Below, one piece after another: positions 33,972 through 44,400 of a stretch of DNA of 64,000 nt. The position numbers and the translations under genes are program-made. Location: contig CM043962.1 of assembly GCA_014529385.2 (NCBI GenBank), positions 51,347,405-51,411,404 of the forward strand, in the 5' to 3' direction. The notes below the pieces were generated by a model that worked only from the letters and a program-made list of their open reading frames with translations, had not been told where the DNA came from and ran no database searches. The stretch comes from Adiantum capillus-veneris (lineage: Eukaryota > Streptophyta > Polypodiopsida > Polypodiales > Pteridaceae). How positions within the stretch are numbered: the first letter of the stretch is position 1; each line of letters starts with the position of its first letter.

Positions 33972-34084
33972 GATTTTGGGAATGAGCCGACACTTTTAAT
34001 TTTTGGGGCTGCCCTTATGTTATGTACATTGAGGTGACTTTTAATTTAAGTGCCCATGTGACAAAAATGCCTTTATTCCCAACA
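33746..34084 (-). mobile_element. Ty1/copia 5' LTR
   Basis: About 339 bp, TGTGAGGTCC to CCCAACA on plus (minus start TGTTGGG, common in copia LTRs). It contains a (GA)n tract at 33919-33968. The right boundary is inferred from the TG..CA rule, since no second LTR is available. Confidence 0.55.
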
Positions 34085-34124
34085 TTTTCCGTAAGTTGGT
34101 GAGAACTTCGTCTCCTTTTGCTTC

Positions 34125-34377
34125 TGTTAGGGTTTAGGCCCCTTGGGCTGGACTTGCAAGTTGGCTAGGGTCAGGCTTGGGGAGCCCTGAACCATTGGGC
34201 ATTGAGTGGCTTGACATGTGAGCAGTTTGTGACAGAGGGGTGGTCATTTTACACGGTGTGTGTTGTATCTGTTGCCCTTGGGGGCTGATCCGCCCCCTCT
34301 CCTTATCTCTGGCATTTTGTCTGTTGGTTTCTCTATCTCTCTCCTCTCTCACGCTTGCGCACTTGCGCAGCTTCACA
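34125..34377 (+). mobile_element. Short plus-strand LTR
   Basis: TGTTAGGGTTTAGG to CAGCTTCACA (253 bp), followed at once by a primer-binding site at 34378-34390. It lies just outside the copia LTR and has opposite orientation. No matching 3' LTR or coding region is found downstream. Confidence 0.5.
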
Positions 34378-34390
34378 TGGTATTAGAGTC
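34378..34390 (+). promoter_or_regulatory. Primer-binding site (plus)
   Basis: TGGTATTAGAGTC directly abuts the LTR end CACA; it differs from the tRNA-iMet site at one or two positions. Confidence 0.6.
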
Positions 34391-35409
34391 TGAAGTGGGA
34401 TCCGAAACGGGTGCTTCATGGCTATAGGTGTCTCTCCCAAGGTGGATCTGCTAGCATTTTTTTAATTTAGAGGGGGTGTAGTATTCTTTTGCTACGTATT
34501 GTTGCAAAATCATTCGTGTGCCACTGTGATTTTGCAGTACAACCTTAGCGATCCATTCTCGAATCTCCTAGCTTTTTTCTTTTTGCATGGACCTACAATG
34601 TTTTTTTTGGATGATGCCTGCCTTTTTGCAGCTGGGGTAGTGCTGGGTTTTCTACATTTGGATCGTGCCTAATTCACCCTTTGCTCCCTCCGGTTTGGCA
34701 TTCAGTGCGATTGCTACTGACACTACCCTACACATGAGACCACTGACACGGCCTCAACATGGGCACCCAACCATAAGGTGCTGCTCCGCTTGACACCCAC
34801 CCAGATCTGGAGAGAGATCGGAAACTGCCAAGGCTGACCACTGGACGGCTGCCCTCTAGATGGTTGACTATCTTTGCTCTCCTAGGCCTGCACCGTCGTG
34901 GAGATGCTCTGCCTAAGCCTGAAGTCGAACACACGAGGGTGTCCTGAGGAGGAAACTCAAGGAAAGACCTGCTGCCCATGTCCGCATGCTGCCCGTCTCA
35001 TGCCAAAAACGTTGGGCTGCTGCCTGCCAAAAACGCTAGGCTGCTCCTGGAGAAAAACGCTAGCCAATTTGGTCTGCACAAGGCCGGCTGCGCATGGCGA
35101 AGGGCTGACCTCAAGGGCGCCCACCTGGGCTGCACACATACTGAAAGTGACCCCCCCCCCCCCCCCCCCCCCCACCCAATCCTCCCGCCTGCCTATATAG
35201 GGCTTTCCTCAGCTTGCCCGACCCACATATCCACCCCCTCGACCTTGGGAAGAGGGGAAAATAGGAAGATAAATAGGAGAGGGCTAAAGATGGCCATAGG
35301 CTCAAGGGGAAAAATATACCAAGGCTGGGGAATGCTTATCCCAAGCTTGTAGGAGAAATGGAGACCATGGAACCAAGCAAAATCCAGAGCTAAACATGGC
35401 TAGACATGA
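34391..35409. other. Non-coding stretch, family-A motifs and poly(C)
   Basis: No coding similarity. Three CAAAAACG(C/T)T-type motifs (35005-35060) recall family-A LTR sequence. A run of 23 C lies at 35151-35173. Confidence 0.45.
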
Positions 35410-36430
35410 CCGAACATGAGAGACCTACCTTCATTGGCCAAGCACAACCACAAAACAACCCTCACTCCCTAGCACCTGTCCCTGGGAGAAAATGGGACCG
35501 ACTGGACGAATTTGGAGAGATGCCTGAACTCTTAAGAAATGATACTGAGAGGCACCCTCTAGAGTGAAGGTGAGAGTGTTTTCTTTCCAATTAATTTGTG
35601 GATCAATCTCATGGAACCACTTAATGCCAAAAATCATATTCAATCAGAGAGAGGAGAAACAAGAAATTCGCGACGAAAACATGCTCACACAAACTAGTAC
35701 ATTAAGACATTTATGCTTGATGAAAGCTGTGAGCGAATCAAGAAATCGCAATGGATCTCTTGGTTCCAAGTGTGTCCTCTTCACAAGAGAATCACTAATC
35801 ACATCATGAATACTACCAAAATCAAACAACGTCACAGTGCATTGACCATTCACACGACCAAAACACTTACTAAGAGACTCATCTGGATGATCATTAGAAA
35901 CCTAGGGCACATTGGTTTGTTCATTTATGACACTAACAGAAGATGTGGATTTTGTGGGTTCTTTCTTAGGACAATCTCTTTTCATGTGACCTTTAGTGTG
36001 ACACTTGAACATCGTCCTTCCTTTCCATACTCGGTTTTTTCTTCAAGACTTAACCAATCTTCTCCTATTTCTTGAGGAGGTTTTGTATTAGGTGTCAATC
36101 TAGGGGTTTCAGGCTTTCAGCCTTTCCTTTATCATCATTATCAGGTGAAGTGTTCTATGCGCTAGGTGTAGTTGACGATTGAGAAGGGGAGATACTGTGG
36201 TTCTTACCATTCTGTTGGTTCTGAGGGTTCTGCAGGGTACTTGACTTGTCCTCTTTTGGCTTACTTTTGTTGTGCTTCATTTCTTGCTCAAGAGCGATTG
36301 TGACGACGTCATTGTAGTCCTTAGGGTCTAAGACTTCTACATCATATTTTGATGTACTCGTCCAAACCAAAGAGGAAAGCCTCCTTGCGATCCTCACCCT
36401 ACTTACTCAATTGAACCTCTTGGCATATTT
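35410..36430 (-). pseudogene. Family-A-like gag end/zinc knuckle/protease relic
   Basis: Homologous to the inner family-A polyprotein. YDVEVLDPKDYNDVVTIAL..QEMKHNKSKPKEDK (36155-36350) parallels its residues 7-40. A better kept zinc knuckle FKCHTKGHMKRDC is at about 35965-36005; LFDFGSIHDVISDSLVKR (35770-35825) parallels LFDPGSMHDVINPSLVER; and MIFGIKWF is near 35640. It is spread over several frames. The protease site reads Asp-Phe-Gly, again not DSG. Confidence 0.7.
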
Positions 36431-36899
36431 ATTAATCCCCAAGCCGGCAACTAATTTTTTGAGATGAAATTTTGCATGAATGGGGAATCAAAGAGGATAT
36501 TGGCTAGTGGTCGGACAGAAAAATTATAATCTACCACAATTTGCAAGACTTGATACATTTTTAACGCTTCAAAATAACTGAACAACCAAAAAAACATGAG
36601 ACTGAAGGGAGTTGGAGAAGATGGTAGAGCGGGATGCTGCCACTGGCCAGTGTTAGTGCCCACGGTTGGGTGTTTGTTTGTCGTACATGGGACAGCTGGA
36701 ATCTGCAAGTCGTTTCATCAACTTTGTGGTCCTCTAGCACCAAGTGTGTGCTCACTCTCTGTTTTGTGCAGGTGAGATAGTGTACCTAGTTTTCTTTTTT
36801 AGGCCCTGGATGCTCCCTAAGTTAAGGATGCCCCCAAAAGCAAGTACACACATGGTATAAACAAGGTAGTTTTTTGTGCAAAAAATAACAAACCCCTTC
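36431..36899. other. Non-coding stretch
   Basis: No gene or recognisable repeat terminus is seen. Small minus-strand frames (36451-36755) lack any family signature. Confidence 0.4.
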
Positions 36900-37395
36900 C
36901 TCTTTTTTTGGCGATCTCAGTTTTCCACGTTACCAGGGTGTTAAATTAAGGAAAACTATCAATGGTGAAACAGAACATCTGAGTGTGGGAGTTCCATAAA
37001 CGAAAGTCAATAGGTCCGTAATATTTACTTGTACTCTGAGTAAAGAACCAATTGATGATGAAACAGGAGTTCTATCTGCAGTAGCAAGTTTTGCTTGTAT
37101 GGAGTAATCAAATTTGGTGCAGTTGATGTCAAGTTGTGGTGCAAAGTGTTCGGATAAGAAATTATTTTGTGAAGCCCCTGGATCGAAGAAAATCAAAGCT
37201 GTCTTACCATTGCCGTGTCCCCAAACTCTGCATAATTGTCTTTATTTGTCATGGAAAGAGGTCCCAATCATGATAAACTGACAGTAGGCTTCGAACAATC
37301 AGGAGGTTAATTTGCAGTGGGAGGGTGGATTCCTAATAAGTGGACAAACATGGAAAGTGTGACCACTGTGAAAACAGTTAGAGCATTTCATATTT
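36900..37395 (-). pseudogene. Ty3/gypsy zinc knuckle-protease fragment
   Basis: A knuckle-like CFHSGHTFHVC near 37345-37375 is followed after a break by ALIFFDPGASQNNFLSEHFAPQL (about 37130-37200), the retropepsin flap and active-site region (normally FDSGAS). PVSSSIGSLL and TLRC follow. It differs from the family-A protease, so it is a remnant of another gypsy lineage. The frame is lost on both sides. Confidence 0.65.
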
Positions 37396-37478
37396 CCCTT
37401 CCCTCTTATCTATTGGACCATGCATGTTTTAGGGGAGTCCATAGCGCACAACATTCAAGTGTTTTTCTACCTCTCTCT

Positions 37479-37504
37479 CCCCCCCCCCCCCCCCCCCCCC
37501 CCCC
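37479..37504 (+). repeat. Poly(C) run
   Basis: 26 consecutive C in intron 1, preceded by CTCTCTCT. A poly(G) run of 15 follows at 37708-37722. Length may be affected by sequencing. Confidence 0.85.
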
Positions 37505-37938
37505 GTGGCCACCTCTTGCGTTTTCTCTATCCGTCTCTATTGCCCTCCTTCATCTTCCACTGAACACTTTGGAGTATCTGTAACACTCAATGTAATCTCA
37601 TGTACGCTCAATTATTGGGAAACTGGCGCTAGATGATTTGTCGTTAACATGCTGCAGTGATCCGCCTCCAGAGCGTGCCCAATGGGTACTCTTTGTGGTC
37701 TAAGGCTGGGGGGGGGGGGGGGCGGGGACAAAGATTAGAGCAGGTAGCTTTATTCAGTCAGCTTCTGCAGTTTACTTCTGATGTAATCAGTTGCCATGGA
37801 TGTGTTGTGGAAGCACTCCGCTTTGTGCTGCAGAGCTCTTCAGTTCGTTGTTTTTTGTTATTAGTTGTTTAGTGCAGGTCAGTGACAAGTCAACTGTTTC
37901 CTGCAAATCTGACAGCGTTTTTTTTTCTTTAATGACAG

Positions 37939-38125
37939 CTTGAGGATGTACAATTCGCTTGTTGAGAAATGCTTTGGTCAGTGCATCGACAACTTTCGGA
38001 GAAAGACTCTGGACAAACAGGAAGAGAGTTGTGTGCGTGTCTGTGCTGAAAAGTACTTGAAGCATTCCATGCGGGTTAGCTTGCGTTTCACTGAGCTGAA
38101 CCAAGGAAGCATGACCCCTGATTGA
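37939..38125 (+). CDS. TIM9: TIM9 exon 2 (twin CX3C domain)
   Basis: Encodes residues 35 (last base) to 96 and the TGA stop. The twin CX3C signature is complete: C46-FGQ-C50 and C66-VRV-C70 with 15 residues between. These form the two disulphides that hold the helical hairpin, oxidised by the Mia40 relay in the intermembrane space (family knowledge). The flanking strings RMYNSLVEKC and CAEKYLKHSMRV are highly typical of plant Tim9. No frameshift or internal stop. The acceptor is TTTTTTCTTTAATGACAG|C with a good polypyrimidine tract. The exon by itself could be mistaken for a short ORF starting at TTG 37940. Confidence 0.93.
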
Positions 38126-40239
38126 TCATCGGACTGCTTTGGGACTTCTGTTCTTTTACTCATGATGTGGGGTTCAAGGGAATGGGACACGTTACCAGGC
38201 TCGACCAGAAAGGTCTAATTAGGAAGTAAAGAACAACATGAATGCTCTTCCAGCCTTGTGCACTTCATAATGTGCCGAGCATAAATTTTTTGGCAGTAGG
38301 AAGCGATGTAATATGGGAGAAACAAGGTTGATTTGCTGGTTTTGCAAATTGTTTTGTTCTCAAGAAAGGCTTTTCTGCTGTATTGAGAAACATCCAACAT
38401 GAGGCTACTGCAAGGCTTCCACTTGCAGAGCTTTGTTACACTAGTTTTAAAAAATGCAGAGACTCAGGTTTTATCGTCATGGGGTGTGATTTATGAATAG
38501 CTTACTGCTTTATGCTAGCGTAGGTTACAAAAGGTTGATTGCTTACTTTTTTGGTCTGCTCTGTTGGTGCATTGGATTTTGCAATTTGATTTGTTTTGAA
38601 GAAAAGCAGCATTGTGTTATTGAGAAACGAGGCTATTTTAAGACTTTCAGTTTACAGAGCTTTGTGATACTAGCTTGGAGATGTTGATACGCAGTTTTCA
38701 AGTTCACAGTTTGGAGTACATTTTATCTTTTGAGTTGACATTGCATGGTTACTTCTTTATGCTAGTGTAGATTACTCAAGGTTCATGGGTATCCTTGCTG
38801 CTACACATGCATGCCATAAACGGCATTGATTGGTGGTGGTTGTTGGTCTGTGAAGTGCAGTGCTCCTATGCATGGTTGACGACTTTGGCTAGCTGATGGA
38901 GTGGCTAAGTGGCTTATGACCAGTGTCAGATGGGCAGCTGTGTACATCACCCTTTTGGTTTACAAAAGGGGACTTGGCACACACCACCTTTGTGGTCCCT
39001 AACAGTTACTTCTACGATTTACTCGGTGCGGTGTGAGGAGGTTCTTGGGATGTTTTCCCACCACGTTCAAAAATCTCCTTGCTATTTTCTACTAAACACA
39101 CTCTTGGGTTTGTTTCCTTTGATGGGAGACGTAAAGGAACTTCGGTTGGTACATATGAGACACAAGTTTGGTTGCACATTTCATAGATAAGGTTGTGGCG
39201 GTCTAGGGATTCTCACAATCGCTCTTCGAGGGATTAGGTCCTGGCGCTCCACTCTCCTTTTAACCAACTTCAAAAGTTCCAACAGGAAAATATTCAAATG
39301 TGCAACTAACAATCGATGAAAGGGTTTCCTCTATGCTCTCTTTCACCTGGTACTATTCATGGCCGGGTTCTTTTACCTAGCATCATCCATTACCAAGGTC
39401 TCTTTTCCAAGTGCTGTTTCTTCTACGACTCTTGGACAAGGATGGTAACTAAACCAAGTTTAAATTTGTTGTATAGTGCACGTGACTGTATGTCGATATA
39501 CATACACATGAACCTGTTTTTGCAAATTGTGGCACATTGGGTGTGCATGCGTGTGTACATACATGGGTTAATCAAAGAGTTCCAGCCCACTGCGAAGAAC
39601 GCATCTCCTGCGCCAGTTGTCATGATAAAATTTTACTTATTTTTTCTTATTGCTTGGTATTGTTTTACAACTGAGGACTTCTGACTGTTGGCGAAGTAAA
39701 TTGCATCGTTAGGGACATATTCTATGTAGATCAATCATGTCTACTTTCATCATTCTCATTGGTACAAGATATTCCACAGCAAGATTAGTGGACAACTTAA
39801 GCAGCACGAGCATTCATTGAATTCTAATGATGGCAATTGTGCTTAGTTTAGTGAGGAAAACGCAACTTACTAGGAGTGATGCACTCTCTCCATCTCATCG
39901 ATTATGGCATATGCCAAGAAGTTTTTTGCTTGAGTTGCCAACAAGAACATTGACATCTTCTGTAGACAGGGCCCCCATGTGCCCATGACTCTATCTGCCA
40001 TGTAAACATGCTACTACTTCGTCTTCAAAGACAAGGTTTGTCTATAGATCCTAATGGATCTAGTTCGGCAAGTCTGTAAGCCTGTTCGCAGCACAAAGCA
40101 CGTGCATGTACAGACAAGTCCATCAAATTAGGTTTTCCAGTCCTAGAACCCTTGGGCATTACACCAATGTTATGTGTATTACTGCTGCTGTGAGTTTTAG
40201 CTGTAGCAGCCTGACGTTTACTGCAAGGTTTGCGTCTGC
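38126..40239. other. TIM9 3' flank with ~240-bp tandem repeat; otherwise non-coding
   Basis: The 3' UTR presumably begins at 38126; no canonical AATAAA is close (CATAAA at 38280 is the nearest variant). Between about 38310 and 38800 a unit of about 240 bp is repeated in diverged form: GAGCTTTGT(T/G)A(C/T)ACTAG near 38427 and 38658, and CTTTATGCTAG(C/T)GTAG near 38508 and 38756. Small ORFs at 38909-39190 and 39316-39684 have no recognisable content. Confidence 0.45.
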
Positions 40240-40815
40240 TCAGTGGTGCAAGCTTTCCCTCTCCAGCTTGATTTGCTTGTAGAACTTTGCAATGAAGGCC
40301 TCTACGCGCATGTGTAGTTCATCATTGCTTGTACTTGGCAAGGCGGGGTTAGACAAATGTAGCTCTTGGGCATGTCTGGCACTCCCTGCACTCACTGAGT
40401 GATCGTTATTTTGGGCTGCTGACAAGGGAGTGCAGTCTTCCTTTGGAGGATTGTCGGCCTCGAAAACAAGGCTTACTATCCTCGCTTCGTCTGCACTCTC
40501 TGCCTTTGCTGTCTGTGTGCTGCTTGTTATCCATATGGCTACGACAATCAAGTTTATGCCGATGAATCTGCTAAGCGAGGAGTCTAATTCTAGGAAGCTT
40601 TGTGCCAGAGCATGCAAATAGTGTCTACTCCTATAAAGAAATGAGCTATCACTAGGCTGAGGGTAAGCCCTCATGAGTAATATCACTAATACACAGCCTA
40701 ATAGTGGAAGCAACAATTTGATGCTACAATATAAAACATCTCTGCTAAGATTTCTTCCTATCAGCAGTTGGTGCTTGCAACATCTGAGAATGGTCGGCTG
40801 AGTTGCCTTGTGCAT
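40240..40815 (-). CDS. DUF4408/DUF761 domain protein
   Basis: A 191-residue single-exon frame. The C-terminus carries the DUF761 signature (NDELHMRVEAFIAKF..QIKLERES, residues 164-188) found in plant cotton-fibre-type proteins. The N-terminal half has two hydrophobic segments, about 30-48 (LLLPLLGCVLVILLM) and 83-98 (FIGINLIVVAIWITSS), the second resembling the DUF4408 motif. Family members are small plant membrane-associated proteins of poorly known function, some linked to growth and stress responses. The middle (100-160) is low complexity. Supporting a real gene are the intact frame, domains at the expected positions and a TATA box about 100 bp upstream. The next gene to the left, TIM9, ends 2.1 kb away and converges on this one. 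Confidence 0.8.
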   Translation of the reverse strand: MHKATQPTILRCCKHQLLIGRNLSRDVLYCSIKLLLPLLGCVLVILLMRAYPQPSDSSFLYRSRHYLHALAQSFLELDSSLSRFIGINLIVVAIWITSSTQTAKAESADEARIVSLVFEADNPPKEDCTPLSAAQNNDHSVSAGSARHAQELHLSNPALPSTSNDELHMRVEAFIAKFYKQIKLERESLHH

Positions 40816-40915
40816 TTTGCTGTTGGGGCTGATGAAAGTTTTGATGCTGCAGAGGACTAGCTACACAGGAATTGCATATACAATGTAAGCATGCTTGAAG
40901 GGTCTTCAATGGGGC

Positions 40916-40923
40916 CTTTTATA
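40916..40923 (-). promoter_or_regulatory. TATA box of DUF761 gene
   Basis: The minus strand reads AGTATAAAAGGCCCC, a consensus TATA box about 100 bases before the ATG at 40815; this would put the start site near 40885-40890. Confidence 0.6.
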
Positions 40924-41071
40924 CTGACTCATCATGGTAGCCCTATATTTTAAACTGCTCATTTGCCTTTTTGGAATGAGGAAAGGGTATGCTTTTGATA
41001 TCAGGAAGATTTGCTTCTAGCTACGTGTGTCGAAAAGCACGGTACCAGAGCCTTGAACGCGATTTTGCACA

Positions 41072-41120
<49 letters not shown>

Positions 41121-41584
41121 TAATGTGTAGTTAAAATGGGTGATAAAGGTTGAATCAAGGGGAAGGGATTCACATACAAATGAGAGTAGAGCATTCCCTC
41201 TAGAAAGCACTGATTATTATTAACTATAGCTAATTACAAGCTTATGTAATTATTAAAGCTTGAAGGCTGTCTGTCTATTGGTAACATTTGGAGCTTGTAA
41301 CAGCCTTCTCTATGTATCCTTGTCTCCCAACAAAGCCTTCACTTTTCTCTCCTCTTTTGCTGGGCCAACTCAAAAGGCTTAGATCACTGTTCCCTTGTCT
41401 CTCTCTTCACCCCTCCACCTCCCACAAATTTTTGGCTTTCTAGCGTACATCGACCTTTGAAGCACATGAGAAAATTATCATGCATGTTCGCATTTTTCTT
41501 GGGTGAATAGCGCCACGCCTTTGTGTCAAAATTGTAGATAGTCATTGTGTGTGTTTTAAGAAAGTGGAGTGCATGGCCAGTTCT

Positions 41585-41625
<41 letters not shown>

Positions 41626-41750
41626 ACGTGGAGGATGGTGAGCTTTTTTGGGAGCTCATCGTTTAGTATACATAGAGAAGAGAGATGCACTCTTGAAGAA
41701 AGGGCTTGAGTTCAAAACCAGTCAATGTTTGCGTTGGTGATGCGTGCATA

Positions 41751-41788
<38 letters not shown>

Positions 41789-42500
41789 ATGCAATCACTC
41801 CCATCGCTTGCTCATTCTTGTTAAGAATGGTTAGGATAGGGGGGCCAATACTATCACACCAAACATCAAGGGGTCATCATCGAGCCTCATTTTTTCATGT
41901 TAGTAGGTGTTGCATGGCATTACATATGCCATGTAAAAAATTGGGATCCATACAGCAACATTTGGGGGCATTTCTAAAGGCCAACTCCAACTCCCCTGTT
42001 AAAAATTATCCCGTTTTAGGATGCACTATTGCCCCCATTGCTCCACGTTGGCCCCCAATCCCGGAACACACGCTATCCAGTATAGGTACATCAAGTAGCT
42101 AGTTGGCACAGAGGCTGTCCAGAGAAAGCGAGGAGAAAGCTGGCTACAAAAGCTTCTCAGACGGATTCGCACTCATCACAAGCTAGCCGAATATGCCTTG
42201 ACGTTCTTCAAATCAATTGGTAGGGAGGCTCCTCATCAATAGTTCGTTACTAAACTCACTCAGAACAATTTTACGTTTTTCCTCTTTTTGTGTATTGCTG
42301 TGTATTTAAGAAGTGCATGCTATCTTGCATCAACAATTGAGAGAGCAATTCAAAACGGGTTGTAGTCAGAATATTGGAACATGATTTCTTGACTTCTGTT
42401 AGCTTGATTAAGCTGATTCCTCGTCCTCAAAACACACACACACACACCCATATACACTCACAAAAAAATTGCTCGATGATAAAAATTAACCTTCAATAGT
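40924..42500. other. Intergenic, three GA microsatellites
   Basis: (GA)n tracts lie at about 41076-41118, 41587-41621 and 41755-41788. No gene is supported; ORFs here are translations of the repeats or short random frames. Confidence 0.5.
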
Positions 42501-42599
42501 GCTTGTAAGAAGTTTTCTTGTGTTTAGGATTGAGCTTGAGACACAATCTGAGATACAAATTGAGCTACGATTCTGAAATTCTGCAAAAAAATTGTAATA

Positions 42600-42690
42600 A
42601 GGGTTGACCTTAAGCTTGTTCTTGACAATATCTGAGATTCAAATTGAGTTGAGCTTGTTCTTGACAAACTTTGAGATTCAAATTGAGTTG
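42600..42690 (+). repeat. Short tandem duplication (~39-42 bp)
   Basis: GAGCTTGTTCTTGACAA followed by CTGAGATTC or TTGAGATTCAAATTGAGTTG occurs twice in succession, just beyond the 3' end of the pogo-like transposase. Confidence 0.6.
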
Positions 42691-42841
42691 AAAATTTGCA
42701 TTCAGGGTTGAGCTTGTGAGCTTGATGTCCTTCAAGCTTTTTGCTAGATGTTTGGCACATGTAGAGGATGTAGTGCATGGGGAGGCTCTCCTTCCCATAA
42801 CATAGCTCGCATCTGGTGTTCAAATTGGATTTGTTGAGCAT

Positions 42842-44400
42842 CCCACTGTCTTTTTGTTGCCCTTTTTAGTTTCTCTTATTCCTTTTGTTGCTTTTGCTCC
42901 TTTTTCTTTCAACGGTTCCTCTTTAAGCCGGTCTAGTTGCTCTCTCTTGGCTTGCTTTGCCTTCATGCTTTCAATGTATTGAGATGATGTGAGGATAAGA
43001 GAATTGGTGTACTCCACAAAGGCCTCTCCTTGCACTTTCCCTATTGTGGCATTCTCATGTGGCACTTTGAGGATTTCAATCACACTAAGGTCTGTCAGAG
43101 GACGTGGTAGGCTAGCCCCTAAAGTAGTCAAGACACTTGCCACATCACATGCTACATCATCCATTGGAGTGCATGGCGCTCGACTACAATCTGGCTCTTC
43201 TTCCAAGCATGGCACCTGACTACAGTCTGGCTTTCTATTGTATTGCTTGAAATGTGTACATCCATGGACTCACATGGCATGCATAAAAGGTCTATTACTT
43301 GATGGTTGAAAGGCCATATACCTCTGGCTCTAGAGCTTGCCTTTATGTTATTTTTTGTGCAAGCAATGCTTAAAGCATGAGAAGCTACTCTTGCTAGCTC
43401 ACTTTTTGTGGCTTGAGTGGGAAAGGTTCTTAGTTGCCAGAGATTTTTTTTTCTTTTGAAGTTGCTTTTGAAGGGCTTGAAAACAACTACGTCAAGAGGT
43501 TGTAGCTTATGAGAGGTGCAGGCTAGAAGGGTGACTATGTCTAGTCCCCATGGAGATGCTTTCTCAACCACCTCCAACAGGGTGTGGTTGCCATGGCCAT
43601 CTACTAGAAGTACGTGATGTTGTGTTGGTGTAAGGGGAGATGACAACGTAGCTTTGAAGTGTTCAAGCCAAGCTTCAAACAATTGACCAATCATCCGTGC
43701 TCTGCCTTTGCATTGACATCACAGCTCCATCCTCGCATTCCATCAGGTATTTTTACATTGCCTTCTTTCCCTTGAAGATGTAGTATGCGGGTAATGCACT
43801 CCCTGTTTCATTTACACAACACAAGATGGTCAACCATTCCCTAGATTCTATGCTGATTCCTTAGCCAACACCTTCATGCCCTTGTCTCTGCGTGCTTGCA
43901 CTCTTGTCTTGTGTGCATTCCAAATGTTTTTTGGTGGGTAGTCATGCTCTTCATACATAATGTGAAGGTTGTTGTAGAAGATTTGAAGTACCTTTGAATG
44001 TAATGCAATAGCTCTTGATTTATTAAGTGCCCGTGATTCAGGAAATATTATCTGAGGATGAAGACGCCTAAATGAATCCACCAACTCTTGCCTAGTACTC
44101 CATTTGTAAAAGACGTTGCCCTTGTTTGGCAAAGCTCAACCTCTTTTTAAGCTTTAAGGTACCAAGTGTCACCCCATGAACTACATCTTGCATTTGGAAT
44201 GCCCAATTGACCAATGCTTTCTCTTCAAGAGACAAAATAATTGTTTTTAGGCCTTTGTCTTGGTCCTTCCCTCCATTCATGCCTTGATTGCATTGACACT
44301 CATGCCAAATTGACGACTGCATTCCCGTAATGAGATACCTCCATCATGTGCTTCAAGAGGTACTACCATGTCCTTCTCTGATGATATTTAGTGGGGTCAT
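42842..44400 (-). pseudogene. Pogo/Jerky-like transposase (CENP-B HTH + DDE_1)
   Basis: Reading right to left: an HTH start GGISLRECSRQFGMSVNAI (44285-44345); LSLEEKALVNWAFQMQD (44185-44250), the second, CENP-B-type helix-turn-helix; FRRLHPQI; NLHIMYEEHDYPPKNIWNAHKT (43900-43975), where active members have the first catalytic Asp in NADETG; then VLLVDGHGNHTLLEV (43560-43620, second Asp region) and LLACTSHKLQPLDVVVFKPFK (43460-43525). The C-terminal tail is Lys/Glu-rich (EPLKEKGAKATKG). The first catalytic Asp is replaced by His, and frameshifts/stops lie near 43150, 43700-43850 and 44130, so it is inactive. TIRs were not located. Confidence 0.85.

Noticed and set aside
35151-35173. Poly(C) tract as a functional element
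   Set aside because: Homopolymer runs here, at 37479-37504 and at 37708-37722 could be assembly or sequencing length artefacts; no conserved context is seen.
38909-39684. Small protein genes at 38909-39190 and 39316-39684
   Set aside because: No motif, no initiation context and no homologue-like composition; an overlapping antisense frame exists for the second.
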